DNA from: Massilia sp. H6
GTDB lineage: Bacteria > Pseudomonadota > Gammaproteobacteria > Burkholderiales > Burkholderiaceae_D
Direction: 5' to 3'
DNA length: 64,000 nt
NCBI RefSeq assembly: GCF_024802625.1
Contig: NZ_CP103371.1
Span: 434,001 to 498,000, forward strand
Shown: positions 18,533 to 27,397 of the stretch, in pieces
Position numbering within the stretch: the stretch's first letter is position 1
Layout of the letters: each line of letters opens with the position of its first letter
Position numbers and translations under genes: made by a program
The notes under the pieces: generated by a model
What the model was told of the DNA's origin: nothing
Databases searched by the model: none
Seen by the model: only the letters and a program-made list of their open reading frames with translations

Positions 18533-19010
18533 GACAACCGAGAAGGCGACCTGATCAAGGGCGAAGGCAACCGCTCCCCGGTCGGTACTCTGGTCGAACG
18601 TACGACCCGATTCGTGGCGCTGGCTAAGATCGACAATGCCGGCACGCGCTCGGTTGTCGACAGCTTTTCTGCCGTTCTCAACCGGCAGTCGGCGGCGCTG
18701 CGCAAATCAATGACGTACGACCAGGGCCGCGAGATGAACGGCTACAAAATCCTCACCAAGCGTACTGGCGTACAGATATCTAATTTTCCGACCCGCACAG
18801 TCCGTGGCAGCGCGGCTCCAACGAAAACACCAACGGCTTGCTGCGGCAACACATGCCCAAGGGCTCGGACTTGTCGATCTACTGCCAGGATGAGCTCGAC
18901 GCCATTGCTCCCTCGCTCAACACCCGGCCACACGAAACGCTTGGCTTGAAAACGCCGCTCGATGTCTACCGAGCATATGGCGCGCTTGCAATTACAGCTC
19001 GACGCTTTCC
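18533..19010 (+). pseudogene. Broken IS30-family transposase
   Basis: The first part reads EGDLIKGEGNRSPVGTLVERTTRFV...MTYDQGREMNGYK, the DDE core of IS30 transposases. Near 18780 the match jumps from one frame to another and continues as [20 protein letters not shown], then [35 protein letters not shown]. The N-terminal HTH third is missing, so the gene is truncated at the 5' end and frameshifted. The second open part runs on by chance into the 3' end of the neighbouring gene. Confidence 0.85.
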
Positions 19011-19056
19011 ATTAACCCTGGTGATGCAGTTGATTCTTGAGACCGCCAAGGTTGAG

Positions 19057-19683
19057 CTATTTCCGCGCGTTGCACGGCTTTTCAATCACAGAGTAAAAAT
19101 AATCCAACACCGCATCGCGCATGGCATTGTCGCTCTTCTTGAAGGTGCCAACCGCAGTGTCCCAGCGATGTACTGATTGGTATTGGTGGCAGCCCTTACC
19201 CCGATTGCGTTTCCCTTCGTCAGGATATCCCGCATACAGCCCCAAAACAAAGGGCGCGCCGTGCTGCTTCGGAAACACTAGACGGATATCGGTCAGATCG
19301 ACGCGGAATCTCGGCCAAGTCTCGTGCTCATACCCTTTTTCCTCTAGCTCCCAGCCCTTTTTTCCGTTGAAAACTGGCTTCCAGCCGCTGGCCTGTCCGA
19401 GCGCCATCAATTGGTTCAGGTCATAAAAATTCATCTTGGAATTGATGGGGTAAGGGACGCCCAATGCGTAATCGCACCACCCATCGCCGTTGAAATCAGC
19501 ATAGATCACTGTCGGTATGTCGTACGCGAAATCAACGCCGAGCTTGGGCAGTTTTGCTTTTGGCATCCTGCAATGAGGAGTGTCGGGGCGCAGCTCAATG
19601 ACTGGCAGTTGCTCCGCATGCAGGTACGCGAACCTCGGCATCGTCAAAACAACGACGACGACGAGCAGCAAAGAATGGCTCAT
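19057..19683 (-). CDS. Hypothetical secreted protein, paralogue A
   Basis: A 208-residue protein I do not recognise. A signal peptide is likely ([15 protein letters not shown]...YLHAEQ). Residues near 55-70 contain [15 protein letters not shown], a DxNxDGxxD Ca-binding-like loop of the FG-GAP/VCBS kind, but only one copy. Four cysteines could form disulfides. It is a close paralogue of the gene just upstream and begins only 10 bases after that gene's stop, without a visible ribosome site of its own, so it may be translated by coupling. Base composition is lower in GC than in neighbouring housekeeping genes, which fits transfer. Confidence 0.7.
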   Translation of the reverse strand: MSHSLLLVVVVVLTMPRFAYLHAEQLPVIELRPDTPHCRMPKAKLPKLGVDFAYDIPTVIYADFNGDGWCDYALGVPYPINSKMNFYDLNQLMALGQASGWKPVFNGKKGWELEEKGYEHETWPRFRVDLTDIRLVFPKQHGAPFVLGLYAGYPDEGKRNRGKGCHQYQSVHRWDTAVGTFKKSDNAMRDAVLDYFYSVIEKPCNARK

Positions 19684-19693
19684 AAAGGTTGAG

Positions 19694-20320
19694 CTACTTC
19701 CGCGCGTTGCACGGCTTTTCAATCACAGAGTAAAAATAATCCAACACCGCATCGCGCGTGGAATTGTCGCTTTTCTTGAAGGCGCCAATCGTAGCATCCC
19801 AGCGGTACACGGAGCTGTACTGGTAGCAGTCATTGCCCATGTTACGTTTCCCGTCGTTAGAGCCTCCCGCGTACAGCCCCAGGACAAACGGTGGGCCCTG
19901 CCGCTTCGAAAATACTAATCGAATATCGGTCAGGTCGACTTGAAATCCCGGCCACGTGTTTTCTTCCAGTCCCATTTTCCACAATTCCCAACCTTTCTTT
20001 CTGTTTAAAACAGGCTTCCATCCGTGGGCCTGTCCCAAGGCCATCAGTTCGTTAAGGTAGTATCCCTTCATATTGGAGTTAAGCGGATAGGGTACTCCCA
20101 GTGCATAATCGCACCAGCTATCGCCATTGAAATCGGCCTTGATCTCAGTTGGTATGTCGTTCTCGAAATCGGCGCCTAGTTTTGGCAGTTTTGCTTTTGG
20201 CATTCTGCATGTTGGCGCATCGGGCCGCAGGTCGATTTTCTGCGATGCGGCGGCATTCACGCGGGCGGGCGTCGATATCGCCAGTCCAATGGCTACAATC
20301 AGCGCTGGGATATGCTTCAT
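19694..20320 (-). CDS. Hypothetical secreted protein, paralogue B
   Basis: A 208-residue protein with a signal peptide (MKHIPALIVAIGLAISTPARVNAAA) and the same layout as paralogue [19 protein letters not shown] near the mature start, the loop [20 protein letters not shown], then [10 protein letters not shown] and the C-terminal [14 protein letters not shown]. In the DxNxDGxxD loop, glycine is serine here. ATG 20320 is supported by GAGGTGA 6 bases before it; the frame is open further upstream to 20596 but without a signal. Function unknown; export and disulfides are inferred. Confidence 0.75.
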   Translation of the reverse strand: MKHIPALIVAIGLAISTPARVNAAASQKIDLRPDAPTCRMPKAKLPKLGADFENDIPTEIKADFNGDSWCDYALGVPYPLNSNMKGYYLNELMALGQAHGWKPVLNRKKGWELWKMGLEENTWPGFQVDLTDIRLVFSKRQGPPFVLGLYAGGSNDGKRNMGNDCYQYSSVYRWDATIGAFKKSDNSTRDAVLDYFYSVIEKPCNARK

Positions 20321-20683
20321 CGTGGTCACCTCAGACTTAGTGTTCGTATTTGGAGGCCTCTTGTATCCCCCAAATCGACGGAACAGCGCAGCGAACGCCA
20401 GTCCCCGCGACCAGCCGTGCTGATGAATTCGCATACGTAGTCCCGCACATATGGGGGTTACGCTGATGTTTGCCGAAGTGCCGCCTCCACCGCGATTGTG
20501 AATAATGGCTATTCGCCGCGCCAGTTCTTTCTCGATGACCAGTTGGCATGTCTTATGTGCCTCGGTTCCTGGTGGTTCAGGGGCGAGTATTTTCATTTTG
20601 AAACTTCCCCGGGAGGCCAGTGATGATTGGTATCAATTACTTTCCAAATGGAATTTTCCAGGCGTTTTTTGTGAAAAGTGCCC
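20321..20683. other. Gene-poor stretch between paralogue B and an IS3 remnant
   Basis: These 363 bases hold the upstream region of paralogue B. The minus-strand frame of paralogue B stays open back to 20596 and could code MKILAPEPPGTEAHKTCQL..., but there is no ribosome site, no homology I recognise and no signal peptide, so I do not call a gene. No promoter boxes are convincing. Confidence 0.4.
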
Positions 20684-21236
20684 GTCGGGCTACTGGCACC
20701 ACGATGCGCCTCAACGCAACCTGTCACCGCGCTGTGCCCGCGTCCAGCGCGGCGACGTGCTGAACGTCGACATCGAGCGGGTCTGGTAGGCGAACCTGCA
20801 GGTCTACGGGGCCGACATGGTTTGGCGCCAACTGCAGCGTGAGGGAACTGACGTGGCCCGCCGCACAGTGGTGCGCCTGATGCGCAAATCCGGGCTGCGT
20901 GGCCTTATGCGAGGCAAGGTCGCGCGTACAACTGTGGCCGATCCGAAGGCGCCATGCCGACTCGACTGCATCAACCGCCAGCTTAAGGCCCAGCGACTGA
21001 ACTAGTTGCGGGTCTCCGACTTCACGTACGTCTCGACTAGGCAGGGTATTGTCTACGTCGCCTTCGTCATCAACGTCTCCGCCCGGCAATCGTCGGCTGG
21101 CAACTCAGCGGCTTGATGCGGATTGACTACGTACTCAACGCACTGGCACAGGCGCTGTACGCGCGTCAGCCGGAACGCAATGGGCTGGTCCACATAGAGA
21201 CAGGGGCTCCCTGGCAGCCTCTACAAGGCTGAGCTG
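20684..21236 (+). pseudogene. Broken IS3-family transposase (OrfB)
   Basis: The readable parts are SGYWHHDAPQRN, QVYGADMVWRQLQREG, RRTVVRLMRKSGLRGLMRGKV, VSDFTYVST and, in another frame, LNALAQALYARQPERNGLVH, all typical of IS3-group OrfB with its integrase core. There are in-frame stops at 20787 and 21003, a frameshift near 21085, and an internal deletion that joins NGLVH to GSLYKAEL, removing the second and third catalytic acidic residues. OrfA is absent. It cannot make an active transposase. Confidence 0.88.
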
Positions 21237-21248
21237 AGCATAGAAAGC

Positions 21249-21281
21249 AAAAAAGCCCAGCTATCGTGGCTGGGCTTTTTG
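21249..21281 (-). terminator. Terminator downstream of tRNA-Thr
   Basis: On the minus strand, AAAAAGCCCAG pairs with CTGGGCTTTTTT around a 9-base loop. It begins about 10 bases after the tRNA 3' end and is symmetrical enough to act on the IS side as well. Confidence 0.85.
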
Positions 21282-21290
21282 CTTGATTAC

Positions 21291-21366
<76 letters not shown>

Positions 21367-21392
21367 GTGATCTTTACGGCAAGGATTATACC

Positions 21393-21881
21393 TTATTTGA
21401 TCCGTGTTAAGGTCGGACGTCCGCCCTTCTTGGGTGGTTCGTCGTTGTCGTTTGGCGACGCCGCCGAGTCGGCAGGGGCTTGCGCCTGCTGACTGTCCGG
21501 CACCGCCGACAGTCCTGGTGCGGCAGGCGCTGCATCAGCTGCGGCTGCGGCTGGTGCCTCGGAGGCCGTCGTGTCCACCTCGAAGGCCATGCCCTGGCCG
21601 TTTTCGTTGGCATAGATTGCCAGCACGTTTTGCACCGGAATGTAGAGCTCGCGCGACACGCCGCCGAAACGGGCGCGGAAGTGGATCGCGTCGTTGTCCA
21701 TCTTCAGGCCCGAGGTGGCGCCGTAGCTGATGTTCAGGACGATCTCGCCCTTGCGCACGAATTCCATCGGCACCGTTGTGGCGGCATCGACCTTGACTGC
21801 GAGATAGGGGGTGAAGCCGCTGTCCGTGCACCATTCGTAGATGGCGCGCAGCAGGTAGGGCTTGGTGGAGATGTCTGACAT
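21393..21881 (-). CDS. sspB: ClpXP adaptor protein SspB
   Basis: A 162-residue adaptor that binds ssrA-tagged proteins and delivers them to ClpXP. The N-terminal fold is clear (TKPYLLRAIYEWCTDSGFTPYLAVKV...FVRKGEIVLNIS), followed by a long flexible Ala/Pro/Gln-rich linker and the ClpX-binding tail GGRPTLTRIK. It lies just downstream of sspA, as in many proteobacteria, with 137 bases between them. Confidence 0.95.
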   Translation of the reverse strand: MSDISTKPYLLRAIYEWCTDSGFTPYLAVKVDAATTVPMEFVRKGEIVLNISYGATSGLKMDNDAIHFRARFGGVSRELYIPVQNVLAIYANENGQGMAFEVDTTASEAPAAAAADAAPAAPGLSAVPDSQQAQAPADSAASPNDNDEPPKKGGRPTLTRIK

Positions 21882-22018
21882 TGGCTCTGGTGGATAGCAA
21901 TACTGTTAGTCCACGCCAGTCTACTGGATTGGCTCGACGAGCGTCCGAAACTGGCGTGTACCGGATCGGCGATGCAGGTGACGGAGATGGACCGCGTCAC
22001 CTGCATCAACGCGTCGAT

Positions 22019-22630
22019 TTAACGGCGCATGACTTTCTCGGACGGGGTCAGCGCTTCGATATAGGCTGGACGCGAGAAAATGCGTTCGGCGTATTTCATC
22101 AGCGGGGCCGCGGTCTTCGACAGCTCGATGCCGTAATGGTCCAGGCGCCACAGCAGCGGGGCGATCGCCACGTCCAGCATCGAGAACTCGTCGCCGAGCA
22201 TGTACTTGTTCTTCAGGAACAGTGGCGCCAGCGTGGTCAGGCGGTCGCGGATTTCGGTGCGGGCCTTGTCGTGGCTCTTGTCGTTCGTCTTGTTGCGCTC
22301 GCTTTCCAGCACGTGCACGTGGACGAACAGTTCTTTTTCAAAATTGAACAGCATCAGGCGGGCACGGGCGCGCATGAGCGGGTCGGCCGGCATCAGTTGC
22401 GGATGCGGGAAGCGCTCGTCGATGTACTCGTTGATGATGTTCGATTCGTACAGGATCAGTTCGCGCTCGACCAGGATCGGCACCTGGCCATACGGATTCA
22501 TGGTCGAGATGTCTTCAGGCTTGTTGAACAGGTCGACGTCGCGCACCTCGAAGTCCATGCCCTTTTCGAACAGGACCAGGCGGCAGCGTTGGGAGAACGG
22601 GCACGTGGTGCCGGAGTAGAGAACCATCAT
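22019..22630 (-). CDS. sspA: Stringent starvation protein A (GST fold)
   Basis: A 203-residue member of the SspA/glutathione S-transferase family. It shows the thioredoxin-like N-terminal domain (LYSGTTCPFSQRCRLVLFEKGMDFE), the conserved NPYGQVPILVERELILYES motif, and the alpha-helical C-terminal domain. SspA binds RNA polymerase and acts in stress and acid survival; no GST activity is expected. The first of two consecutive ATG codons (22630) has AAGGAA upstream. It follows petABC, a common betaproteobacterial order. Confidence 0.95.
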   Translation of the reverse strand: MMVLYSGTTCPFSQRCRLVLFEKGMDFEVRDVDLFNKPEDISTMNPYGQVPILVERELILYESNIINEYIDERFPHPQLMPADPLMRARARLMLFNFEKELFVHVHVLESERNKTNDKSHDKARTEIRDRLTTLAPLFLKNKYMLGDEFSMLDVAIAPLLWRLDHYGIELSKTAAPLMKYAERIFSRPAYIEALTPSEKVMRR

Positions 22631-22655
22631 GGTTTATAGTTCCTTAAGAAACAAA

Positions 22656-22682
22656 GGGGTGAAGCGCCTAGCGACTCACCCC
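22656..22682 (-). terminator. Hairpin between petC and sspA
   Basis: On the minus strand GGGGTGA pairs with TCACCCC around a 13-base loop, followed by TTTGTTT. It lies 47 bases after the petC stop and 26 before sspA, and may end or attenuate the petABC transcript. Confidence 0.6.
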
Positions 22683-22729
22683 GAAAAATGATTGCCCGTA
22701 TTATAGCCAACCGGGCAATGAAAGCGAAT

Positions 22730-23494
22730 TTACTTGACGTCTTTCCAGTACGATTCGTTCAGGCGCCAGGCCAGGAATGCGAAAACGGACAGGAATAACA
22801 ACACAATAACGCCCAACTTCTTGCGTGTGTCTTGCGCTGGCTCAGCCATCCAGCTGAGATAGGCAACCAGGTCGGCCGTCGCGGTGTCGAATTCCTGCTG
22901 GTTCATCGTGCCTGGCGTGACCTGCTCGAAGCCCACGAACTTGTGGATCTTCTTGCCCGGCTCGTGCGGGTCGTTGACGTCCTCGAACTTGGCGCTGCGA
23001 ATGCCCTGCAACTGCCACATGGCATGCGGCATCGCCACGTTCGGCAAGACCATGTTATTCCAGCCGGTCGGGCGCTCGCTGTCGGCGTAGAAAGTGCGCA
23101 GGTAGGTGTACAGGTAGTCGGCGCCGGTACCGGCCGGCGACGACTTGGCGCGTGCAATCACCGACAAGTCGGGCGGCACCGCGCCGAACCACGCCTTGGC
23201 GTCGTCCGGGCGCATGGCCGTCGTCATCATGCCGCCGACCTTGTCTTGTGTGAACAACAGGTTGGTCTTGATCTGCTCTTCGGTCAGACCAATGTCGCGC
23301 AGGCGGTTATAGCGCATGCTCGATGCCGAGTGGCAGTTCAGGCAGTAGTTGACGAACAGCTTGGCGCCGTTTTGCAGCGACGACATGTCGGCCCGCTCGG
23401 GCGCCGACTCGAGCGGGAAGCCGCCTGCGGCGGCGAATGCCAGTCCTGGCACCAGCGCCAGGACTGCGATAAGTTTCTTCGCAAACAATTTCAT
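22730..23494 (-). CDS. petC: Cytochrome c1 of the bc1 complex
   Basis: A 254-residue periplasmic cytochrome with a signal peptide (residues 1-22), the haem c site CLNCH at 51-55, and one C-terminal anchor helix (VIVLLFLSVFAFLAW). It takes electrons from the Rieske protein and passes them to soluble cytochrome c. The axial methionine is probably in the NVAMPHAMW region. It is the last gene of petABC, 28 bases after petB. Confidence 0.96.
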   Translation of the reverse strand: MKLFAKKLIAVLALVPGLAFAAAGGFPLESAPERADMSSLQNGAKLFVNYCLNCHSASSMRYNRLRDIGLTEEQIKTNLLFTQDKVGGMMTTAMRPDDAKAWFGAVPPDLSVIARAKSSPAGTGADYLYTYLRTFYADSERPTGWNNMVLPNVAMPHAMWQLQGIRSAKFEDVNDPHEPGKKIHKFVGFEQVTPGTMNQQEFDTATADLVAYLSWMAEPAQDTRKKLGVIVLLFLSVFAFLAWRLNESYWKDVK

Positions 23495-23522
23495 GTGATG
23501 TCCTTGGGCTCTCGTTCTTCGG

Positions 23523-24938
23523 TCAGTGGGGCGTGAAGGTCACGCGCGTTGGCACCGGCTTGAACCGGCCCATCGTGCTCCACCACGGCATCAACAGGAA
23601 GAACGCAAAGTACAGCAGGGTCGCCACTTGCGAGATCAGCGTGTAGGCGGTGGTCGGCAGCTGGGTACCGAGGTAGCCAAGGATCACGAAGCACAGCCCG
23701 AAGACGATGTACACGTACTTGTGCCAGTCAGGACGGTAGCGGATCGAGCGCACCGGCGAATGGTCGAGCCATGGCAGCAGGGCAATAATCATCACCGACG
23801 AACCGAACAGCACCACGCCCCAGAATTTCGCATCCAGCACCTGTGGCAGCATGCCGATCACCAGCACCAGGCCGATCGCAGCGACGATCAGCTTGGTGCG
23901 GAAGGCCAGGCGCGACTTGAGCCAGATAAACACGACGTAGGCGGCGACGGCGGCCATCATCACGTACATGAAGTCGGCGGTGGTGGCGCGCAGTACCGAG
24001 TAGAACGGCGTGAAGTACCAGGTCGGCGCGATGTGCGCCGGGGTTTTCATCGAATCGGCCGGCAGGAAGTTGTTGTATTCCAGGAAGTAGCCGCCCATCT
24101 CGGGCGCAAAGAACACGATTGCCGAGAAAATCAGCAGGAATACCGACACGCCGAAGAAGTCCTTGGTCGAATAGTACGGGTGCGACGGGATCGCATCGAC
24201 CGGATGGCCATCCGGACCGATGTTGTCCTTGATGTCGATGCCGTCCGGGTTGTTCGAACCGACTTCGTGCAGCGCGATCAGGTGGGCGGCGACCAGGCCC
24301 AGGATCACCAGCGGCAGCGCGATGACGTGGAAGGCGAAGAAGCGGTTCAGGGTGGCGTCGGAGACGACATAGTCGCCGCGGATCCAGAGCGACAGGTCAG
24401 GGCCGATCAGCGGGATCGCGCCGAACAGGTTGACGATCACTTGTGCGCCCCAGTACGACATCTGGCCCCATGGCAGCAGGTAGCCAAAGAAGGCCTCGGC
24501 CATCAGGCACAAGAAGATCGCAAAGCCAAAAATCCAGATCAGTTCGCGCGGCTTGCGGTAAGAGCCATACATCAGGCCGCGTGCCATGTGCAGGTAGACC
24601 ACGATGAAGAACATCGAGGCGCCGGTCGAGTGCATGTAGCGCACCAGCCAGCCCCACGGCACTTCGCGCATGATGTATTCGACCGAACCGAAGGCCAGGT
24701 TGGCGTCCGGCTTGTAGTGCATGGTCAGGAAGATGCCGGTAACGATCTGCAGCACCAGCACCAGCATCGCCAGCGAGCCGAAGATGTACCAGAAGTTGAA
24801 ATTTTTCGGAGCGTAGTACTTGCCCCACTGGTCGTTCCACAGCTTCGACAGCGGGAACCGGTCGTCAACCCAGGCCAGGGCCTTCTGGCCGGCCGGTGCG
24901 GTGTCCGGGAGCTTCGTTTCTTTGAATGCGCCTGCCAT
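23523..24938 (-). CDS. petB: Cytochrome b of the bc1 complex
   Basis: A 471-residue integral membrane protein with the b-type haem histidines in VRYMHSTGASMFFIVVYLHMARG and FAFHVIALPLVILGLVAAHLIALHE. It forms the Qo and Qi sites that oxidise and reduce quinone. The usual PEWY motif of the Qo site is PTWY (HIAPTWYFTPFYSVLR); replacement of this glutamate also occurs in other beta- and gammaproteobacteria. The gene starts one base from the Rieske stop and precedes petC. Confidence 0.96.
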   Translation of the reverse strand: MAGAFKETKLPDTAPAGQKALAWVDDRFPLSKLWNDQWGKYYAPKNFNFWYIFGSLAMLVLVLQIVTGIFLTMHYKPDANLAFGSVEYIMREVPWGWLVRYMHSTGASMFFIVVYLHMARGLMYGSYRKPRELIWIFGFAIFLCLMAEAFFGYLLPWGQMSYWGAQVIVNLFGAIPLIGPDLSLWIRGDYVVSDATLNRFFAFHVIALPLVILGLVAAHLIALHEVGSNNPDGIDIKDNIGPDGHPVDAIPSHPYYSTKDFFGVSVFLLIFSAIVFFAPEMGGYFLEYNNFLPADSMKTPAHIAPTWYFTPFYSVLRATTADFMYVMMAAVAAYVVFIWLKSRLAFRTKLIVAAIGLVLVIGMLPQVLDAKFWGVVLFGSSVMIIALLPWLDHSPVRSIRYRPDWHKYVYIVFGLCFVILGYLGTQLPTTAYTLISQVATLLYFAFFLLMPWWSTMGRFKPVPTRVTFTPH

Positions 24939-24939
24939 G

Positions 24940-25554
24940 TTACGCCTCGCCTTTCTCGTCTTTGCCGATCACCATGCGCGTATCGGACAGGTACATGTAC
25001 GGTGGGACGTCCATATTGGTCGGCGCCGGCTTGTTCTTGAACACGCGCGCGGACAGGTCGAAGGTCGAGCCGTGGCAAGGGCACAGGAAGCCGCCCGGCC
25101 AGTCGTCGGGCAGGTTCGGCTGGGGGCCGGAGGCCAGGCGCGACGACGGCGAGCAGCCAAGGTGGGAGCAGATCCCAACCGTGACCAGCACTTCCTTGTG
25201 TTCGGTACGCGCGCGGAAAGGGTTCTTGGCGTATTCCGGCGTCGGCAGCTGGTACTCCTTCTCGGAGTGCGGGTCGGCCAGCTCGCCCGTATCTTTCTCG
25301 AGGGTGGCCATCATTTCGGGCGTGCGGCGCAGGATCCATACCGGCTTGCCGCGCCATTCGACGACCTTCATTTCCCCCGGCTTGACGTCCGCGATATCGA
25401 CCTCGACCGGAGCACCGGCGGCTTTCGCACGCTCGGACGGCTGGAAGGTACTGACGAGGACGCCCGCCGTGGATACTCCAACGACGCCGCCTGCCGCGCA
25501 TGTAGCGACGAGCAGCCCGCGTCGGCCTGAATCGACCTGTTTTTCGTTACTCAT
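24940..25554 (-). CDS. petA: Rieske iron-sulfur protein of the bc1 complex
   Basis: A 204-residue protein with a twin-arginine type N-terminus (GRRGLLVATCAAGGVVGV) that stays as a membrane anchor. The 2Fe-2S ligands are visible as CSHLGC at 129-134 and CPCHGS at 158-163. It carries electrons from ubiquinol to cytochrome c1. First gene of petABC; the divergent mscL starts 225 bases away. Confidence 0.96.
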   Translation of the reverse strand: MSNEKQVDSGRRGLLVATCAAGGVVGVSTAGVLVSTFQPSERAKAAGAPVEVDIADVKPGEMKVVEWRGKPVWILRRTPEMMATLEKDTGELADPHSEKEYQLPTPEYAKNPFRARTEHKEVLVTVGICSHLGCSPSSRLASGPQPNLPDDWPGGFLCPCHGSTFDLSARVFKNKPAPTNMDVPPYMYLSDTRMVIGKDEKGEA

Positions 25555-25779
25555 ACCAACCCCACTCCGTGAAAATACGAACTTTAAGAATCAAGTAAAG
25601 AGCTTTCAGCAACACAAAATTATATGTGAACGGCAATAACGATTGGAAAATAATTATCAACCGGACACAACAAGCTTGAAATCTGAAGCGGTTTTGCTGT
25701 CGTGCGAGGGCGTGCGTAGCTGCCCCAAGGCTTGCGGTATGATGAACACCATTGCCTCAATAGTAACGAAAGGGCTGGC

Positions 25780-26190
25780 ATGAGCATGGTGGAAGAGTTT
25801 AAAAAGTTCGTAACGCGAGGCAACGTCGTCGATCTTGCCGTCGGCGTGATCATTGGCGGCGCGTTCGGGCGGATTGTCGATTCTCTGGTCAAGGACATCA
25901 TTATGCCGCCGATCGGAGCGTTGTTGGGTGGCCTCGATTTCGCCAATTATTATGTGCCCCTGAACGGCCAGGGCACAAGTTTGCCACTGCTCGAGGCGCA
26001 GAAAGCCGGCGCCGTGCTCGCTTACGGCAATTTCTTGACCATCCTCCTGAACTTTATCCTGCTGGCGTTTGTCATCTTTCAGATGGTGCGCATGGTGAAC
26101 CGCCTGCGCAAGCCGGTCGTCCCCCCCACCGTGGCCGAGGCTGAAGAAATCCGGCTCCTGCGCGAAATTCGTGACGCGTTGACAAAGTGA
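25780..26190 (+). CDS. mscL: Large-conductance mechanosensitive channel
   Basis: A 136-residue MscL of normal length. It has the N-terminal amphipathic helix ([35 protein letters not shown]), a short periplasmic loop, TM2 ([19 protein letters not shown]) and the charged C-terminal bundle ([15 protein letters not shown]). It opens on sudden membrane tension to release solutes. ATG 25780 is preferred because the usual MscL N-terminus begins here. Its stop overlaps the next gene's GTG start (GTGA). Confidence 0.96.
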   Translation: MSMVEEFKKFVTRGNVVDLAVGVIIGGAFGRIVDSLVKDIIMPPIGALLGGLDFANYYVPLNGQGTSLPLLEAQKAGAVLAYGNFLTILLNFILLAFVIFQMVRMVNRLRKPVVPPTVAEAEEIRLLREIRDALTK

Positions 26191-27377
26191 AAGACGGCAA
26201 CCTCACTCCCATCCAGCCAGTCCGCCCCGTCAGGCGGCTGTGGCTGCTATTTGCCCAGACAGTCACGGTCGCGCTGGCCATTTATGTCGTGGTGGCCGCG
26301 ATGCGTCCCGAATGGCTCGAACGCGCCCCCACGCAAGTGACAATCGGCACCGCGGGCAAGGCCGTGCCAGTCCTGCAGGGGCCGCCCCTGCCGGCCAGCG
26401 GCAGCTACCGCGATGCCGCCGGACGCGCCATGCCGGCGGTCGTCAATATCCTCACCAGCAAGGCGTCGCGCGAGACCCATCCGCTGATGAAAGACCCGTT
26501 ATTCCGGCGTTTCTTCGGCGACCGCCTGCCGCCCGAGGAGCAGCTGGCCAGTCTCGGCTCGGGCGTGATCGTCAGTGGCGATGGCTATATCCTGACCAAT
26601 AACCACGTGGTCGAAGGCGCCGATGCCATCGAAGTCGGACTGGCCGATGGGCGCAAGATCGCGGCGCGCATCGTCGGCACCGACCCTGAGACCGACCTGG
26701 CCGTGATCCGCATCTCGGCGCGCGACCTGCCGGTGATGGTGCTGGGCGACCCCGAGCGGGCGCGCGTTGGCGACGTGGTGCTGGCCATCGGCAACCCGTT
26801 CGGGGTTGGCCAGACGGTCACGCTGGGCATCATTTCTGCGCTCGGGCGCAACAACCTGCACATCAACCACTTTGAAAACTTCATCCAGACCGATGCCGCG
26901 ATCAATTTCGGCAACTCCGGCGGGGCGCTGGTCGATACCAATGGCCAGCTGCTCGGGATTAATTCGGCGATTTATTCGCAGACCGGCGGCTCGGTTGGCA
27001 TCGGGTTTGCCATTCCTGTCAACACGGCAAAGACCGTGCTTGACTCGATCGTCCAGCACGGCACGGTGGTGCGCGGCTGGATCGGCGTCGAATCCCAGGA
27101 CATCACGCCCGAACTGGCCCGCAGTTTCAGCCTGGGCCGCGAGAGCGGCACCATCATCGCCGGGGTGGTGCGCGGCGGCCCGGCCCACCGCGCCGGGGTG
27201 CAGCCGGGCGACATCCTGGTTGCCGTCGGCGCAAAGCCGGTGGCCAATACCCGCGAGATGCTCAACCTGATCGCTCAGCTCGAGCCGGGAGAACAGGCGC
27301 AACTCCGTATCCTGCGCAAGAACCGCGAGGCCACGCTCGACGTTACCGTCGGCACGCGCCCACGCCCGCCCCAGTAA
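26187..27377 (+). CDS. Membrane-anchored Deg-type serine protease (DegS/DegQ-like)
   Basis: A 396-residue trypsin-like protease with one N-terminal anchor helix (about 19-38) and no cleaved signal. The catalytic triad is H140 ([10 protein letters not shown]), D170 (ETDLAVI) and S244 (NFGNSGGAL), followed by a single PDZ domain at about 285-385. One anchor plus one PDZ is the DegS layout, so regulated cleavage in the periplasm is likely; no RseA gene is nearby. It starts at GTG 26187, overlapping mscL by four bases. Confidence 0.93.
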   Translation: MKDGNLTPIQPVRPVRRLWLLFAQTVTVALAIYVVVAAMRPEWLERAPTQVTIGTAGKAVPVLQGPPLPASGSYRDAAGRAMPAVVNILTSKASRETHPLMKDPLFRRFFGDRLPPEEQLASLGSGVIVSGDGYILTNNHVVEGADAIEVGLADGRKIAARIVGTDPETDLAVIRISARDLPVMVLGDPERARVGDVVLAIGNPFGVGQTVTLGIISALGRNNLHINHFENFIQTDAAINFGNSGGALVDTNGQLLGINSAIYSQTGGSVGIGFAIPVNTAKTVLDSIVQHGTVVRGWIGVESQDITPELARSFSLGRESGTIIAGVVRGGPAHRAGVQPGDILVAVGAKPVANTREMLNLIAQLEPGEQAQLRILRKNREATLDVTVGTRPRPPQ

Positions 27378-27397
27378 CTTTATTTTTTGGAACCCGC

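Larger units (their letters stand above)
19048..20320 (-). repeat. Tandem duplication covering two paralogous genes
   Basis: Two direct copies with an offset of 637 bases start at 19048 and 19685. The first 70 bases of each (the gene 3' ends, coding [15 protein letters not shown]) are nearly identical, and divergence grows toward the gene 5' ends. This is the pattern of a gene duplication followed by uneven drift or partial gene conversion at the 3' end. Confidence 0.85.

Noticed and set aside
18838..19176. Open frame joining the IS30 remnant with the 3' end of paralogue A
   Set aside because: The part after 19010 is antisense to the hypothetical gene and is open only by chance; no fused protein is expected.
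20505..20789. Open frame before the IS3 remnant
   Set aside because: Only the last third matches the transposase; the first part is antisense to the region upstream of paralogue B and has no ribosome site.
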